A stretch of 64,000 bases of DNA from the NCBI RefSeq assembly GCF_034180645.1, contig NZ_JAXFNY010000021.1, positions 62,001 through 126,000 on the forward strand. The letters are read 5' to 3'. Under the pieces are notes generated by a model. It was not told the origin of the DNA, did not search any database, and saw only the letters and a program-made list of their open reading frames with translations. Positions 25,918-35,072 of the stretch are shown here, in pieces (positions within the stretch are counted from its first letter, which is position 1; the number at the start of each line of letters is the position of its first letter). The stretch comes from Mobiluncus sp034180645 (GTDB taxonomy: Bacteria > Actinomycetota > Actinomycetes > Actinomycetales > Actinomycetaceae). A program made the translations under genes and the position numbers.

Positions 25918-27402
25918 ATGGAGAGCAAATTTGAAAAGGTCTGTGACCTGGCACGTGAACTCGCATTTCCCCCAGACTTTGCCTTCGGCACTTCCACGGC
26001 TTCATATCAGATTGAAGGAGCCGTCAACGCCGACGGACGCCAAGAGAGCATCTGGGATACTTTTGTCCACACCCCCGGCAAAGTCATTGATAACACAACC
26101 GGCGACACCTCTTGTGACCACTACCACCTGTTCAACCGCGATGTGGAACTGATGCGACAAGCTGGCCTGAAACACTATCGCCTATCCCTGGCTTGGCCGC
26201 GTATCTTGACCGCGGCGGGGACACCGAACCAGGCTGGAATCGATTTCTACAACCGCGTCCTAGATGCCCTAGCTGAGGCAGACATCGAAGTCATGGCGAC
26301 GCTGTATCACTGGGATTTGCCCCAAGCCATGCAGGAAAAGGGCGGCTGGCTCAATCCCGAAACCACCGCCATGTTCCTGCGCTACGCCAAGGTCGCCTAC
26401 GAAGCATTCCATGACCGGGTGAGGCACTGGATTCCCATTAACGAGCCGAACGTCCACACCCTGCTCGGCCACGCTATCGGGATTCACGCCCCCGGTCTGA
26501 CGCTTGGCTACCAGGCGCTTGGCGTCGGACATGCCTTGAACTTGGCTCACGGGGAAACGGTGCGGCTACTGCACGGTTTGGGTGCCTCGTCAGTGGGTTG
26601 CGCCTCCAACCACACCCCGGTCTATCCAGCCGACACCAAAAACCCGGTGGACGTACAGATGGCCGGTCTCTATGACGCGATTTACAACGACTTCTTCGCT
26701 TCGGCCATGTTGAAAGGATCTTACCCGCAGGCGGTTCTGGACCTCATCGCCCAGGAGGTCAACCCCGAGACTGCTGCAACCATGAGCGAGCAGGTCAAAG
26801 GCGCATGCGAGCCCCTGGAGTTTTATGGAATCAACTACTATGAACCGGCCGTAGTGGTCTCACGACTGCCCGGCGACGAGACGCCTCCAACAGCCGCACC
26901 CGCGGCCGCACCCCCCTTGCAGGCCGACAACGCCAATCTGTACGTGATGCCGGACGATATCCCCTTCACGATTGAATCCCTAAAGATGGAGGACCGCACC
27001 AGCTTCGACTGGGCGATTTATCCTGAAGGACTGACCGAAATCCTGGTACAGCTCCGGGAACGCTACGGGTCGGCCTTGCCCCCAATCATTGTGACCGAGG
27101 GCGGCGCGGCGTTTACGGAAACGGTCACCACCGACGACTCCGGTCAAGCGCGGGTTCATGACCCGCGGCGTATCGACTACCTGGCCCGGCACTTCCAGGC
27201 TGTCGCGGCGGCTCGCCAAGCCGGGGTAAACGTGGCCGGATACTATGTTTGGTCTCTGCTGGACAACTTTGAATGGGCCGACGGCGAAACCCAGCGGTTC
27301 GGACTGATCTACACGGACTTCGCCACCGCCGATAAGACCCGGATTCCCAAAGATTCCTATTACTGGTATCGAGACTTGATTGCGCAGGTACGCCAGCAAT
27401 GA
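25918..27402 (+). CDS. Family 1 beta-glucosidase
   Basis: A 494-residue glycoside hydrolase family 1 enzyme, cytoplasmic (no signal), that hydrolyses beta-glucosides or related disaccharides. Early motif FPPDFAFGTSTASYQIEG is near residue 16. The acid/base motif is PINEPNVHT (family TFNEP) near 177. The nucleophile motif is IIVTEGGAAF near 390, where the usual ITENG has Gly in place of Asn but keeps the catalytic Glu. YVWSLLDNFEWADG follows near the C-terminus. ATG at 25918 is preferred; the longer frame would overlap xth. The stop overlaps the next gene's ATG (ATGA), so enzyme and permease are coupled. Confidence 0.92.
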   Translation: MESKFEKVCDLARELAFPPDFAFGTSTASYQIEGAVNADGRQESIWDTFVHTPGKVIDNTTGDTSCDHYHLFNRDVELMRQAGLKHYRLSLAWPRILTAAGTPNQAGIDFYNRVLDALAEADIEVMATLYHWDLPQAMQEKGGWLNPETTAMFLRYAKVAYEAFHDRVRHWIPINEPNVHTLLGHAIGIHAPGLTLGYQALGVGHALNLAHGETVRLLHGLGASSVGCASNHTPVYPADTKNPVDVQMAGLYDAIYNDFFASAMLKGSYPQAVLDLIAQEVNPETAATMSEQVKGACEPLEFYGINYYEPAVVVSRLPGDETPPTAAPAAAPPLQADNANLYVMPDDIPFTIESLKMEDRTSFDWAIYPEGLTEILVQLRERYGSALPPIIVTEGGAAFTETVTTDDSGQARVHDPRRIDYLARHFQAVAAARQAGVNVAGYYVWSLLDNFEWADGETQRFGLIYTDFATADKTRIPKDSYYWYRDLIAQVRQQ

Positions 27403-28682
27403 GCGCCGACCCCGCCAGCTCCGCGCGCTCGGGACGCTTTCACGCCCAAGTTCCCGCCGACGCACCTCTGGAAAAACCTCGGCTAAGGTGGCGCGTCAGC
27501 GTTTCCGCAGCGAACCTAGCCGTCTACACGGCCTGGTTCGGACCTATCCAGGTGCTGCTGGGGTTGCAAGCGGCCGCTGTCGCCCCGGACTATAAGGAAT
27601 ACGTACTTTCGCTGGTCACCGGTGTCGGAGCTTTCGTCTCTGCCCTGGGTAACCCGTTTTTTGGGGCGCTCTCTGACCGCACGACTTCCCGCTTCGGACG
27701 CCGTTTGCCCTGGGTATTTTGGGGAACAATTCTGGGGGCGCTGGCCTTGACTTGGCTGGCATTTTCCCATTCGGTGTGGGCCATGGTGGTCGCTTGGGCG
27801 CTGGTGCAAGCCTGCCTAAACGCTATGTACGCAGCCATCACCGCCACCGTGAATGACCAGGTGAAAGTGGAATACCGCGGTCAAATGGGCGGCTGGTTGG
27901 GAATGGGGCAAACCTTCGGGGTGGTCGCGGGAACGGGAATGGCCTCCGCTTTCGGCAACCTGACCTGGGGATACCTGGCCTGCATTGCCCTCCTCATCGC
28001 TCTGGTGATTCCCTACCTGTTCACAGCCCACGACCGTTACCTCGTCGAGAAACCCGCGCCCTTCAATCTTTGGGCCTTCCTGAAACGATTTTGGGTATCC
28101 CCCCGGCGTTACCCCGACTTTGCCTGGACCTGGGTCAGTCGTTTCCTCATCAACCTATCTAACTCCCTCTGCACGCTTTACCTGCTGTTTTACCTAATGG
28201 ATGCGGTGGGCTACGCACATCCCGACTTCGGAGTTTTTGTGCTCTCCGGCCTGTACGCGCTGATGACCGTGGCGACGACCCTCGCCGGTGGAACTATCTC
28301 TGACCGGATGGGGAAACGCAAGCCCTTGGTGGCGTTCTCTGGCCTGACCATGGCGCTATCGGGTCTCAGTCTGGCGTTCATCCAGACTTGGGAAGGCGCG
28401 CTCCTGGGGGCGTTTTTACTCGGGATAGGCTACGGTATCTATGTTTCCGTAGACTTTGCGCTGGTCACTCAGGTGCTGCCGCCAACCAATGACGCGGCGC
28501 GCGACCTCGGAGTTATCAACATCGCGGCCGCTTTGCCTCAGGCCCTGGCTCCCCTGCTGGCCGCACCGCTGGTAAAAGCGTTTCCGGATTACACCAGCGG
28601 TTATATGGCGCTATACATCTTCGCGGCCCTCATCGTGCTGGTCGGGGCCGCGCTGGTGTATAAGGTCAAGAGTGTGCGCTAA
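27399..28682 (+). CDS. MFS sugar permease coupled to beta-glucosidase
   Basis: A 427-residue, 12-helix transporter. Conserved loop motifs include GALSDRTTSRFGRRLPW between helices 2 and 3 (residues ~85-105) and GGTISDRMGKRKPLV between helices 8 and 9. This resembles the MFS/SLC45-like or GPH group, which import glucosides or disaccharides by cation symport. The 4-bp overlap with the beta-glucosidase gene implies that it brings in the enzyme's substrate. The hydrophilic N-terminal ~35 residues are typical for the group. Confidence 0.88.
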   Translation: MSADPASSARSGRFHAQVPADAPLEKPRLRWRVSVSAANLAVYTAWFGPIQVLLGLQAAAVAPDYKEYVLSLVTGVGAFVSALGNPFFGALSDRTTSRFGRRLPWVFWGTILGALALTWLAFSHSVWAMVVAWALVQACLNAMYAAITATVNDQVKVEYRGQMGGWLGMGQTFGVVAGTGMASAFGNLTWGYLACIALLIALVIPYLFTAHDRYLVEKPAPFNLWAFLKRFWVSPRRYPDFAWTWVSRFLINLSNSLCTLYLLFYLMDAVGYAHPDFGVFVLSGLYALMTVATTLAGGTISDRMGKRKPLVAFSGLTMALSGLSLAFIQTWEGALLGAFLLGIGYGIYVSVDFALVTQVLPPTNDAARDLGVINIAAALPQALAPLLAAPLVKAFPDYTSGYMALYIFAALIVLVGAALVYKVKSVR

Positions 28683-28687
28683 ACAGT

Positions 28688-29548
28688 TCACACCCTGGCA
28701 ATGATGTCGGCAATCGAATCCACGACTTCGTTAGGCCGATAAGAAAAATTAGTGATTTCTTCGCGTTCTGTGGAACCGGTCAACACCAGGAACGTATACA
28801 GGCCGGACTCTACCCCCGCCAACATATCCGTATCCATCCGGTCGCCAATCATGGCAGTTTCCTCGGAGTGGGCGCCAATCTTGTTCAATCCCGTGCGGAA
28901 CATGACCGGGTTGGGTTTGCCGATAAAGTACGGATTCTTGCCGGTAGCGGCCGTAATCATGGCGGCGATTGCGCCGGTGGCAGGAATGGGGCCGTCCTTG
29001 GTGGGGCCGGTCATGTCAGGATTCGTGGCGATAAACTTGGCACCCTTGTTGATGAGTTGCACCGCCGTGGCAATCTGGTCGAAAGAATACGAGCGCGTCT
29101 CGCCCAACACCACGTACTCCGGATCTGTGGAAGTCATAACATAGCCCGCCTGGTACAGGGCGGTGGTCAAACCGGCTTCGCCCACCACATAAGCGCTGGA
29201 TTTCGGGGACTGGGTTTTCAGGAAAGACGCGGTGGCCAGCGCGGAAGTCCAGATGCGTTCTTCGGGAACCTCCAGGCCGGAAGCCGCCAGACGTGCGGAG
29301 AGGTCGCGAGGCGTAAAGATGGAGTTGTTGGTCAAAACCAGGTATTCCCGACCCTTGTCCCGCAGGGCTTGCAGGAAATCAGCCGCACCTGGAATCGCCT
29401 TGGTTTCATGCACCAGGACGCCGTCCATGTCGGTCAGCCAGTACTTGATGGGTTTCATGACCGGGGTGATTTCCTTTTCCCGGTCCTCTTTCGTGCCGAA
29501 AGTCGCGTCCATCATCGCTTCAAGTTTGTCAGCTGTTTGGCTTTTCAA
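28688..29548 (-). CDS. nagD: HAD-IIA phosphatase (NagD-like)
   Basis: A HAD-superfamily phosphatase with the aspartate motif LTDMDGVLVHE, threonine/serine motif LTNNS, and motif IV MIGDRMDTDMLAG, with a large C2 cap typical of NagD (nucleotide or sugar-phosphate phosphatases). I set the start at a TTG at 29548 because GAGGGG lies 6 nt upstream. This gives 286 residues with ~30 ahead of the core. An ATG at 29458 just before KPIKYWLTDMDG is the conventional alternative, with a poorer ribosome site. It ends 5 bp from the convergent permease stop. Confidence 0.85.
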   Translation of the reverse strand: MKSQTADKLEAMMDATFGTKEDREKEITPVMKPIKYWLTDMDGVLVHETKAIPGAADFLQALRDKGREYLVLTNNSIFTPRDLSARLAASGLEVPEERIWTSALATASFLKTQSPKSSAYVVGEAGLTTALYQAGYVMTSTDPEYVVLGETRSYSFDQIATAVQLINKGAKFIATNPDMTGPTKDGPIPATGAIAAMITAATGKNPYFIGKPNPVMFRTGLNKIGAHSEETAMIGDRMDTDMLAGVESGLYTFLVLTGSTEREEITNFSYRPNEVVDSIADIIARV

Positions 29549-29713
29549 TGTGTTCCCCTCAATTATCTTCGGTCCCCAGATTCTGGGGAGGCGACAGAAC
29601 CCCAACGCCGGAACACCGGCAAAGACTACCGGACGCGCCGGCTTTGGCAACTCAAACGTTCACTTATAAGGTTATGCAATAGAAGAATTTATTGCAATGA
29701 TTGGGTGATTTTT

Positions 29714-30592
29714 GTGGCGAAATGGGCGCTGATTACGGGGGCTTCCAGCGGTTTAGGTGAGGAGTTTGCCTGGCAATTGGCTGCCGAGCCGCTCAACGTC
29801 GTACTGGTCGCCAGGCGTCAAGACCGTTTGGAGGCTTTGGCGCAGCGGATTCACACCACTCTAGGCGTCGAAACGGAAGTTTTGGTCGAAGATTTGTCCA
29901 CCAAGGCCGGTCAGTATGCGGTCATTCGCCGCCTGCGCGACGACTCCCGCCCGGTCGCGGTGCTGGTCAACAACGCGGGTTTTGGTTTGGGGCAAACTTT
30001 TGTGGGCGGAAAGTGGGACCGCGAGGACGAAGCTCTAGAGGTGATGGTGCGGGCCTTGTGCCGGCTGACGTTTGAGGGAGCACAAGCGATGGGGTCGCGT
30101 ACCCATCGCCGCACACCCGACAAAGTGGAACGGTTGTTACAAAAATTGACCGGCCAGCCCGCGCTGGGGAAAGCCTCGGGCGGCGGGGTTATCATCAATG
30201 TTTCCTCCGCTACTGCCTACACCGCTATGGGCACCTACGCGGCGATGAAGACGTGGGTGCGGTTCTTTAGCGAGGCTGTTTCTACCGAGCTGCGCGGCAC
30301 CGGCGTATCCATCACCGCCGTGGCGCCGGGACTAATGAAAACCGAGTTCCACCAATCAGCCCAGATGAACGCCTCGGTCTGGCCCGAATACGGCTTTGTC
30401 GACCCCGAAACAGTCGTCAGAGCCGCCATCGAAGCAGCTCGCCACCGCCGCGTCCTGGTCACCCCGACCGTTCGGTACAAAATCGCGATGGCGGGCGCGC
30501 GCCTGGCTCCCCGCTGGCTGATGCGCGCCCTGTTCAACTCCCGCCTATTCTCCCGGGCGCTGAACCCCGAACCCAAACGAAACGCAAACTAA
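29714..30592 (+). CDS. Short-chain dehydrogenase/reductase
   Basis: A 292-residue NAD(P)-dependent SDR. The cofactor motif TGASSGLGEEF starts at residue ~7, NNAGFGLG is near 85, and the catalytic Ser and YAAMK (Tyr-x-x-x-Lys) are at NVSSATAYTAMGTYAAMK near 160-177. The C-terminus is basic and slightly hydrophobic, as in membrane-associated DltE/YqjQ-like members. The GTG at 29714 fits the family start; a GTG at 29705 is also possible. Substrate unknown. Its last codons overlap the terminator of the convergent aldolase gene. Confidence 0.85.
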   Translation: MAKWALITGASSGLGEEFAWQLAAEPLNVVLVARRQDRLEALAQRIHTTLGVETEVLVEDLSTKAGQYAVIRRLRDDSRPVAVLVNNAGFGLGQTFVGGKWDREDEALEVMVRALCRLTFEGAQAMGSRTHRRTPDKVERLLQKLTGQPALGKASGGGVIINVSSATAYTAMGTYAAMKTWVRFFSEAVSTELRGTGVSITAVAPGLMKTEFHQSAQMNASVWPEYGFVDPETVVRAAIEAARHRRVLVTPTVRYKIAMAGARLAPRWLMRALFNSRLFSRALNPEPKRNAN

Positions 30593-30628
30593 AAAAACGG
30601 AGGGGAACCCAGGCGGGCTCCCCTCCGT
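30590..30628 (-). terminator. Terminator of the fructose-bisphosphate aldolase gene
   Basis: A 14-bp stem (30615-30628 with 30597-30610, one wobble on the minus strand) with a 4-nt loop, followed on the minus strand by seven T. It reaches the stop codon of the convergent SDR gene. Confidence 0.8.
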
Positions 30629-30642
30629 AAGACAGACGCGGT

Positions 30643-31668
30643 TTACTTCATCTTGGTTCCGACCGAACCCAGACGCTCGCAAGCCTCGACGACGCGCGCG
30701 GCCATCCCGGCTTCTGCCGCCTTGCCCCAAGCACGCGGGTCGTACTGCTTCTTAATGCCGACTTCGCCGTCAACCTTCAGCACGCCCTCGTAGTTCTTCA
30801 TCATGAAGTCCACGACCGGACGAGTGAACGCATACTGGGTATCGGTGTCAACGTTCATCTTGATGACGCCATTGGCCACAGCGGTGGCGATTTCCTCGGC
30901 AGAGGAGCCGGAGCCGCCGTGCATCACTAGGTCGAACGGGCGGTTGCCGGCGTTGAAGTGCGCGCCGACTTCCTCCTGAATGGTGCCCAAGAGTTCGGGA
31001 CGCAGCTTGACGTGGCCCGGCTTGTACACACCGTGGACGTTGCCGAAGGTCAAAGCGGTCAGGTACTGGCCGTTTTCGCCCAAGCCCAGCGCTTCGACAG
31101 TCTTAATGCCGTCCTCGGTGGTGGTGTAGAGCTTTTCGTTGATTTCCCCGACAACGCCGTCTTCTTCGCCACCGACGACGCCGATTTCCACCTCGAGGAT
31201 GGTCTTGGCCGCAGCCGCCTTGGGCAGCAGACGCTTGGCGACCTCAAGGTTCTTTTCCAGAGGAATGGAGGAACCGTCGAACATGTGGGACTGATAGAAC
31301 GGCAGGCGGCCAGCCTTGACTTCCTCAATCTCCAGGTCGATGAGCGCTTCGGTCCAAGAGGCCAGCTTGTCCTCAGTGCAGTGGTCGGTGTGAATCGCCA
31401 CGTTAACCGGGTAATTCTGAGCAACTTCACGAACATAAGCCGCCATAGCCAGCGAACCCGCCACGCGATCCTTAATCGTTGAGCCAGACCAGTATTCCGC
31501 ACCGCCCACGGACACCTGAATGATGCCGTCAGATTCGGCCTCAGCAAAACCGCGCAGGGCCGCTGTCAGGGTCTGGGATGAAGTGACGTTGACGGCAGGA
31601 TAAGCGAACTTGTTTTCCTTGGCGCGCTTGAGCATTTCCTTGTAAACATCAGGGGTTGCGAGTGGCAC
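30643..31668 (-). CDS. fbaA: Class II fructose-bisphosphate aldolase
   Basis: A 341-residue zinc aldolase that interconverts fructose 1,6-bisphosphate with dihydroxyacetone phosphate and glyceraldehyde 3-phosphate. The catalytic/zinc histidines lie in NVAIHTDHCTEDK near residue 97, the conserved glutamate region is EVEIGVVGGEEDGV near 165, FGNVHGVYKPG holds another zinc ligand, and the phosphate-binding segment is VMHGGSGSS near 247. The GTG start has an AAGGAG site. It stands alone with a terminator just downstream. Confidence 0.96.
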   Translation of the reverse strand: MPLATPDVYKEMLKRAKENKFAYPAVNVTSSQTLTAALRGFAEAESDGIIQVSVGGAEYWSGSTIKDRVAGSLAMAAYVREVAQNYPVNVAIHTDHCTEDKLASWTEALIDLEIEEVKAGRLPFYQSHMFDGSSIPLEKNLEVAKRLLPKAAAAKTILEVEIGVVGGEEDGVVGEINEKLYTTTEDGIKTVEALGLGENGQYLTALTFGNVHGVYKPGHVKLRPELLGTIQEEVGAHFNAGNRPFDLVMHGGSGSSAEEIATAVANGVIKMNVDTDTQYAFTRPVVDFMMKNYEGVLKVDGEVGIKKQYDPRAWGKAAEAGMAARVVEACERLGSVGTKMK

Positions 31669-31949
31669 TGTTATCTCCTTCTCGGGTTATGATTTGAGTC
31701 GTTTTTGACGCTTATATTCTTTCACTTTTTCTCACGTTTTTCCGTTAGTTTCAGGATTTTGTATTTTCAATAGTCTCCCCGGGTTGCGCTTGTCGTTCAC
31801 GTCGACTTGCCCTAAGGCGAGCTAAGGCACAGATAAGTTACAGTTAAAAACTTCTCCAAAACGACCGCAGCTCAACATTTGCGGAACTAGACTGGATTCG
31901 CGCGATTGCACAGCTAAACCCGCACATTAGGAGAGAAGGTTATACAAAG

Positions 31950-33593
31950 ATGAGCGAGACTACAGCAGCTCCAGTCCCCGCCGAGGGCACCCCAAGTGAT
32001 TTCAAGCCCGGCATGGGGCTGAAATTTAAGTTCCTTTTAATCGTGATTATCGTTGCCCTGGGCGGCTTGCTCGTTTCTGGCATCACCGCGATAGGGGTCA
32101 ATTCTTACCGTAACGCTTCGGTTTCCTTGACCGAGACGACCCTGCGCGGCACCGGGTTCGAAGACCAACTCCGCTATTCACAGGAATGGGCCCGGATCCT
32201 GTTCTCGATGGTGGGCACGGCTCAAAACCAGGAACAGTTGGACAACCTAATCGCCCAGCTGCAACAGGCCAACGCCGACCGGGACAAGTTGATTAGCGAG
32301 GCTGAGGCGCGCGGGGTTCCGCAGCAACTGCCGTCTTGGGAGAAATACAAGGCGGACTATAACACCTGGATTAATCACGTCATGAACAAGATGATTCCGG
32401 TCGCAGACCCGAACGACATGACGGCCTATACCACGATGCTGTGGGATACCTCGGATACAGGTTCGCGTACCTTGATTAAGAACTTCGTTCAGGATTACAA
32501 CCAGTTGCGCGCAGATTTTGACTCAATGGTACAAAAAAAGACCGCCGACATTTCCGCCCAAGGAACCATAGTAATTATTTCCTCAATCCTGATTGCCCTG
32601 GTGGTAGCCATTATCGGTGTCATTATCGGCTGGATTTACGCCGGCAAGACCGAGCATGTAGTCAAGCGCATCCAGGAAGCCCTGCAGGTTGTGGCCCAAG
32701 GCGACCTCACCCAGGAAGACCAGGTGCTCAGCCGCGATGAGCTGGGAGCAGCCACCATGGAGCTTCGCTCCGCTAAGGCATCCTTGCGTAAACTCATCGG
32801 TGCCGCTGATAATGCAGCTGACTCGGTGGTTGAAAAAGCTGATGCCTTGGGTAAGGATTCGGTCGAGGTTTCAAGCGCTGCTCAAAAAGCGGCCGAGGAT
32901 GCCGGCACCGTAGCTGCCCAGGCAGCCCAGGTTTCCAGCTCGATTGATTCCGTTGCTGCCGGAGCTGAGGAAATGGGTGCTTCCATCCGCGAAATTTCCT
33001 CCAACGCCAACGAAGCCGCCCGGGTTGCCCAGGATGCCACCAAGGCTGCCGCCCGCACGAACGAGGTTGTCTCCCGTTTGGGCGTGTCCTCCCAGGAAAT
33101 CGGTGAAGTCATCAAGTCCATCACCTCGATTGCTGAGCAAACGAACTTGCTGGCCCTAAACGCTACTATTGAGGCCGCCCGCGCCGGAGATGCCGGTAAG
33201 GGATTCGCGGTCGTGGCCGGTGAGGTCAAGGATTTGGCCAGCGAAACAGGTGCCGCCACTGAGGAAATCGGCAAACGCATCGAAACAATTCAAAGTGATG
33301 TCAACGATGCAGTCCAGGCGATTCAGGAAATCAGCGACATTGTTTCCTCCATCAACGATTACCAGACGACGATTGCGGCCGCCGTCGAGGAACAGACCGC
33401 GACCACGAACGAAATGTCTCGTTCCGTAGCCGAGGCTGCTCACGGCGCTCAGGAAATCGCCGGTTCGATTCAAAACATCGCCGAGGGATCCTCACAAGCC
33501 GGCGTAATGGTCGGCAAGATGTCCGAGCGGATGCGCGACATAGCCGGCAGCGCCGAGGACCTGCGCGCTCAAATCGAAACCTTTAAATACTGA
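31950..33593 (+). CDS. Methyl-accepting chemotaxis protein
   Basis: A 547-residue chemoreceptor. Membrane helix 1 is at ~24-52 (FKFLLIVIIVALGGLLVSGI), an external four-helix-type sensor is at ~53-205, and helix 2 is at ~206-232 (IVIISSILIALVVAIIGVII). A HAMP segment follows, then the coiled-coil signalling domain with the highly conserved hairpin tip EQTNLLALNATIEAARAGDAGKGFAVVAGEVK near residues 392-423. It implies that the organism is motile with a CheA/CheW system elsewhere. Single-gene unit with its own terminator. Ligand unknown. Confidence 0.94.
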   Translation: MSETTAAPVPAEGTPSDFKPGMGLKFKFLLIVIIVALGGLLVSGITAIGVNSYRNASVSLTETTLRGTGFEDQLRYSQEWARILFSMVGTAQNQEQLDNLIAQLQQANADRDKLISEAEARGVPQQLPSWEKYKADYNTWINHVMNKMIPVADPNDMTAYTTMLWDTSDTGSRTLIKNFVQDYNQLRADFDSMVQKKTADISAQGTIVIISSILIALVVAIIGVIIGWIYAGKTEHVVKRIQEALQVVAQGDLTQEDQVLSRDELGAATMELRSAKASLRKLIGAADNAADSVVEKADALGKDSVEVSSAAQKAAEDAGTVAAQAAQVSSSIDSVAAGAEEMGASIREISSNANEAARVAQDATKAAARTNEVVSRLGVSSQEIGEVIKSITSIAEQTNLLALNATIEAARAGDAGKGFAVVAGEVKDLASETGAATEEIGKRIETIQSDVNDAVQAIQEISDIVSSINDYQTTIAAAVEEQTATTNEMSRSVAEAAHGAQEIAGSIQNIAEGSSQAGVMVGKMSERMRDIAGSAEDLRAQIETFKY

Positions 33594-33621
33594 GGTTTCG
33601 CCTTTTAGTGCCTGAATTTCA

Positions 33622-33656
33622 AAGGCGGGGGAATCGGTTTTCCGGTTCCCCCGCCG
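33622..33656 (+). terminator. Terminator after the chemoreceptor gene
   Basis: GGCGGGGGAA (33624-33633) pairs with TTCCCCCGCC (33646-33655), with an inner CGG-TTTT-CCG hairpin and T-rich sequence beyond. Confidence 0.7.
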
Positions 33657-33738
33657 TTATTTATCGCTTGTTTTTTCGTTCAATAGCAGCCCCGGTCAAT
33701 AGTTCCCCCGGGTTACCTTCTCGAGTGGGTTACGCTGG

Positions 33739-34308
33739 TCAGGCTAAGCCCAGGTCGGCAAGGCCGAGCGCGGCAAAGTAGGGATATCCAGCGGCTTCGA
33801 TTTTTTCTTTCGCCCCGGTGGCGCGATCGACCACTACCGCCACAGCGACGATTTCAGCGCCCGCATCCTTCAAGGCTTGGGCAGCTTGAAGGGGCGAACC
33901 GCCGGTGGTCGAGGTGTCCTCCAGGACGACGACACGCTTACCCGCCACTTCCGGGCCTTCAATCTGGCGTTTCATGCCGTGGTCTTTCGCTTCTTTACGC
34001 ACCACGAAGGCATCGAGGCTCAAGCCTCGGGCCGCCGCCGCGTGCAGCATCGCCGTGGCGACCGGGTCAGCGCCCATCGTCAACCCGCCCACCGCGTCGA
34101 TTTCCGAAACGGGGAACCCATTTTCTTCCAGCAAATCCAGCATGACATGGCCAATCAGCGGGGCGGCCTCGTGGTGCAAGGTAGCGCGGCGCATATCGAC
34201 ATAAAAGTCCGATTCTTTGCCCGATGCCAGAGTAACTTTCCCGTGGACCACGGAAAGGGTTTTCACAAGTTCAGCGAGTTTTGTCAGCTGCGGATCATTC
34301 TTTTTCAC
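33739..34308 (-). CDS. pyrE: Orotate phosphoribosyltransferase
   Basis: A 189-residue enzyme that joins orotate and PRPP to make OMP in pyrimidine synthesis. The PRPP-binding motif VVVLEDTSTTGGSPLQA is near residues 124-140, LASGKESDFYVDMR near 27-40 and FVVRKEAKDHG near 100. Unlinked to other pyr genes here. Its start is only 23 bp from the divergent methyltransferase start. Confidence 0.94.
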   Translation of the reverse strand: MKKNDPQLTKLAELVKTLSVVHGKVTLASGKESDFYVDMRRATLHHEAAPLIGHVMLDLLEENGFPVSEIDAVGGLTMGADPVATAMLHAAAARGLSLDAFVVRKEAKDHGMKRQIEGPEVAGKRVVVLEDTSTTGGSPLQAAQALKDAGAEIVAVAVVVDRATGAKEKIEAAGYPYFAALGLADLGLA

Positions 34309-34331
34309 GCTTTAAGCATAAAGTGTAAAGC

Positions 34332-35024
34332 GTGGATGAGAGCAATAAACCGGTGGATAGTCCTTCAGACCCGGCAGAGTTAGCGCCTGGAACGGTGGGG
34401 GTTGGTCCTTGGCCGACTAATCAGCCTCTGCCGGTCGGTCCCCAATATGACCCGGAGTTGCTGCGGGACGGCGACGCGCGCAATGTGCCGGACCACTACC
34501 GGTATTGGAGGCAGGAAGCCATCAGGGACGATTTGGACCGATTGTTACAGTCTGGACCGGGGGAACCCACGCTGGAAATCGCGATTGAGAACGTGGGTCA
34601 CGATTTCAATACCGGATCCATCATCCGCACCGCGAACGGCCTGGGAGTGCGCCACGTCCATATCGTGGGCAGGCGGCGGTTTAACCGGCGCGGAGCAATG
34701 GTTACGGACCGCTACCTGCACCTGCACTACCACCCGGAGGTACGGAATCTGGTGGCGTACGCCGACCAGCAGGAATTCACGTTAGTGGGGATGGATAATT
34801 TCCCCGGCGCCGAACCGCTAGAAACCGTCGTGCTGCCTCCGCGCACCCTGATGGTTTTCGGCGAGGAATCACAGGGCCTGACCCCTGCCATGCAAAACGT
34901 TTTGGAACGATTAGTACAGATTACGCAGTATGGTTCGACCCGGTCACTAAACGTGGGCCACGCGGCCGCCATCAGTATCTGGGCTTGGCGGCGCACCTAT
35001 CCGCCACGTCCCACCAGGTCGTAA
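34332..35024 (+). CDS. SpoU/TrmH-family RNA 2'-O-methyltransferase
   Basis: A 230-residue SPOUT methyltransferase that modifies a ribose 2'-hydroxyl in tRNA or rRNA. The three family motifs are ENVGHDFNTGSIIRTANGLG near residues 87-106, LMVFGEESQGL near 175-185, and STRSLNVGHAAAISIW near 203-218, which form the trefoil knot for S-adenosylmethionine. The ~60-residue Pro-rich N-terminus is not conserved. The GTG start at 34332 has no strong ribosome site, so the true start could be internal. The target RNA is not predictable. Confidence 0.88.
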   Translation: MDESNKPVDSPSDPAELAPGTVGVGPWPTNQPLPVGPQYDPELLRDGDARNVPDHYRYWRQEAIRDDLDRLLQSGPGEPTLEIAIENVGHDFNTGSIIRTANGLGVRHVHIVGRRRFNRRGAMVTDRYLHLHYHPEVRNLVAYADQQEFTLVGMDNFPGAEPLETVVLPPRTLMVFGEESQGLTPAMQNVLERLVQITQYGSTRSLNVGHAAAISIWAWRRTYPPRPTRS

Positions 35025-35072
35025 CCCCGCAGACTCGTAGTCCGCCAGGATGCACCCCGAGAATCCCGCACC

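Noticed and set aside
28868..29713. N-terminal extension of the SDR gene
   Set aside because: It is antisense to nagD; the Rossmann motif begins just after 29714.
31805..31845. Flagellar sigma-28-like promoter before the chemoreceptor
   Set aside because: TAAG and GATAA elements are present, but the spacing is about 3 bp too short and the GCC of the -10 is missing.
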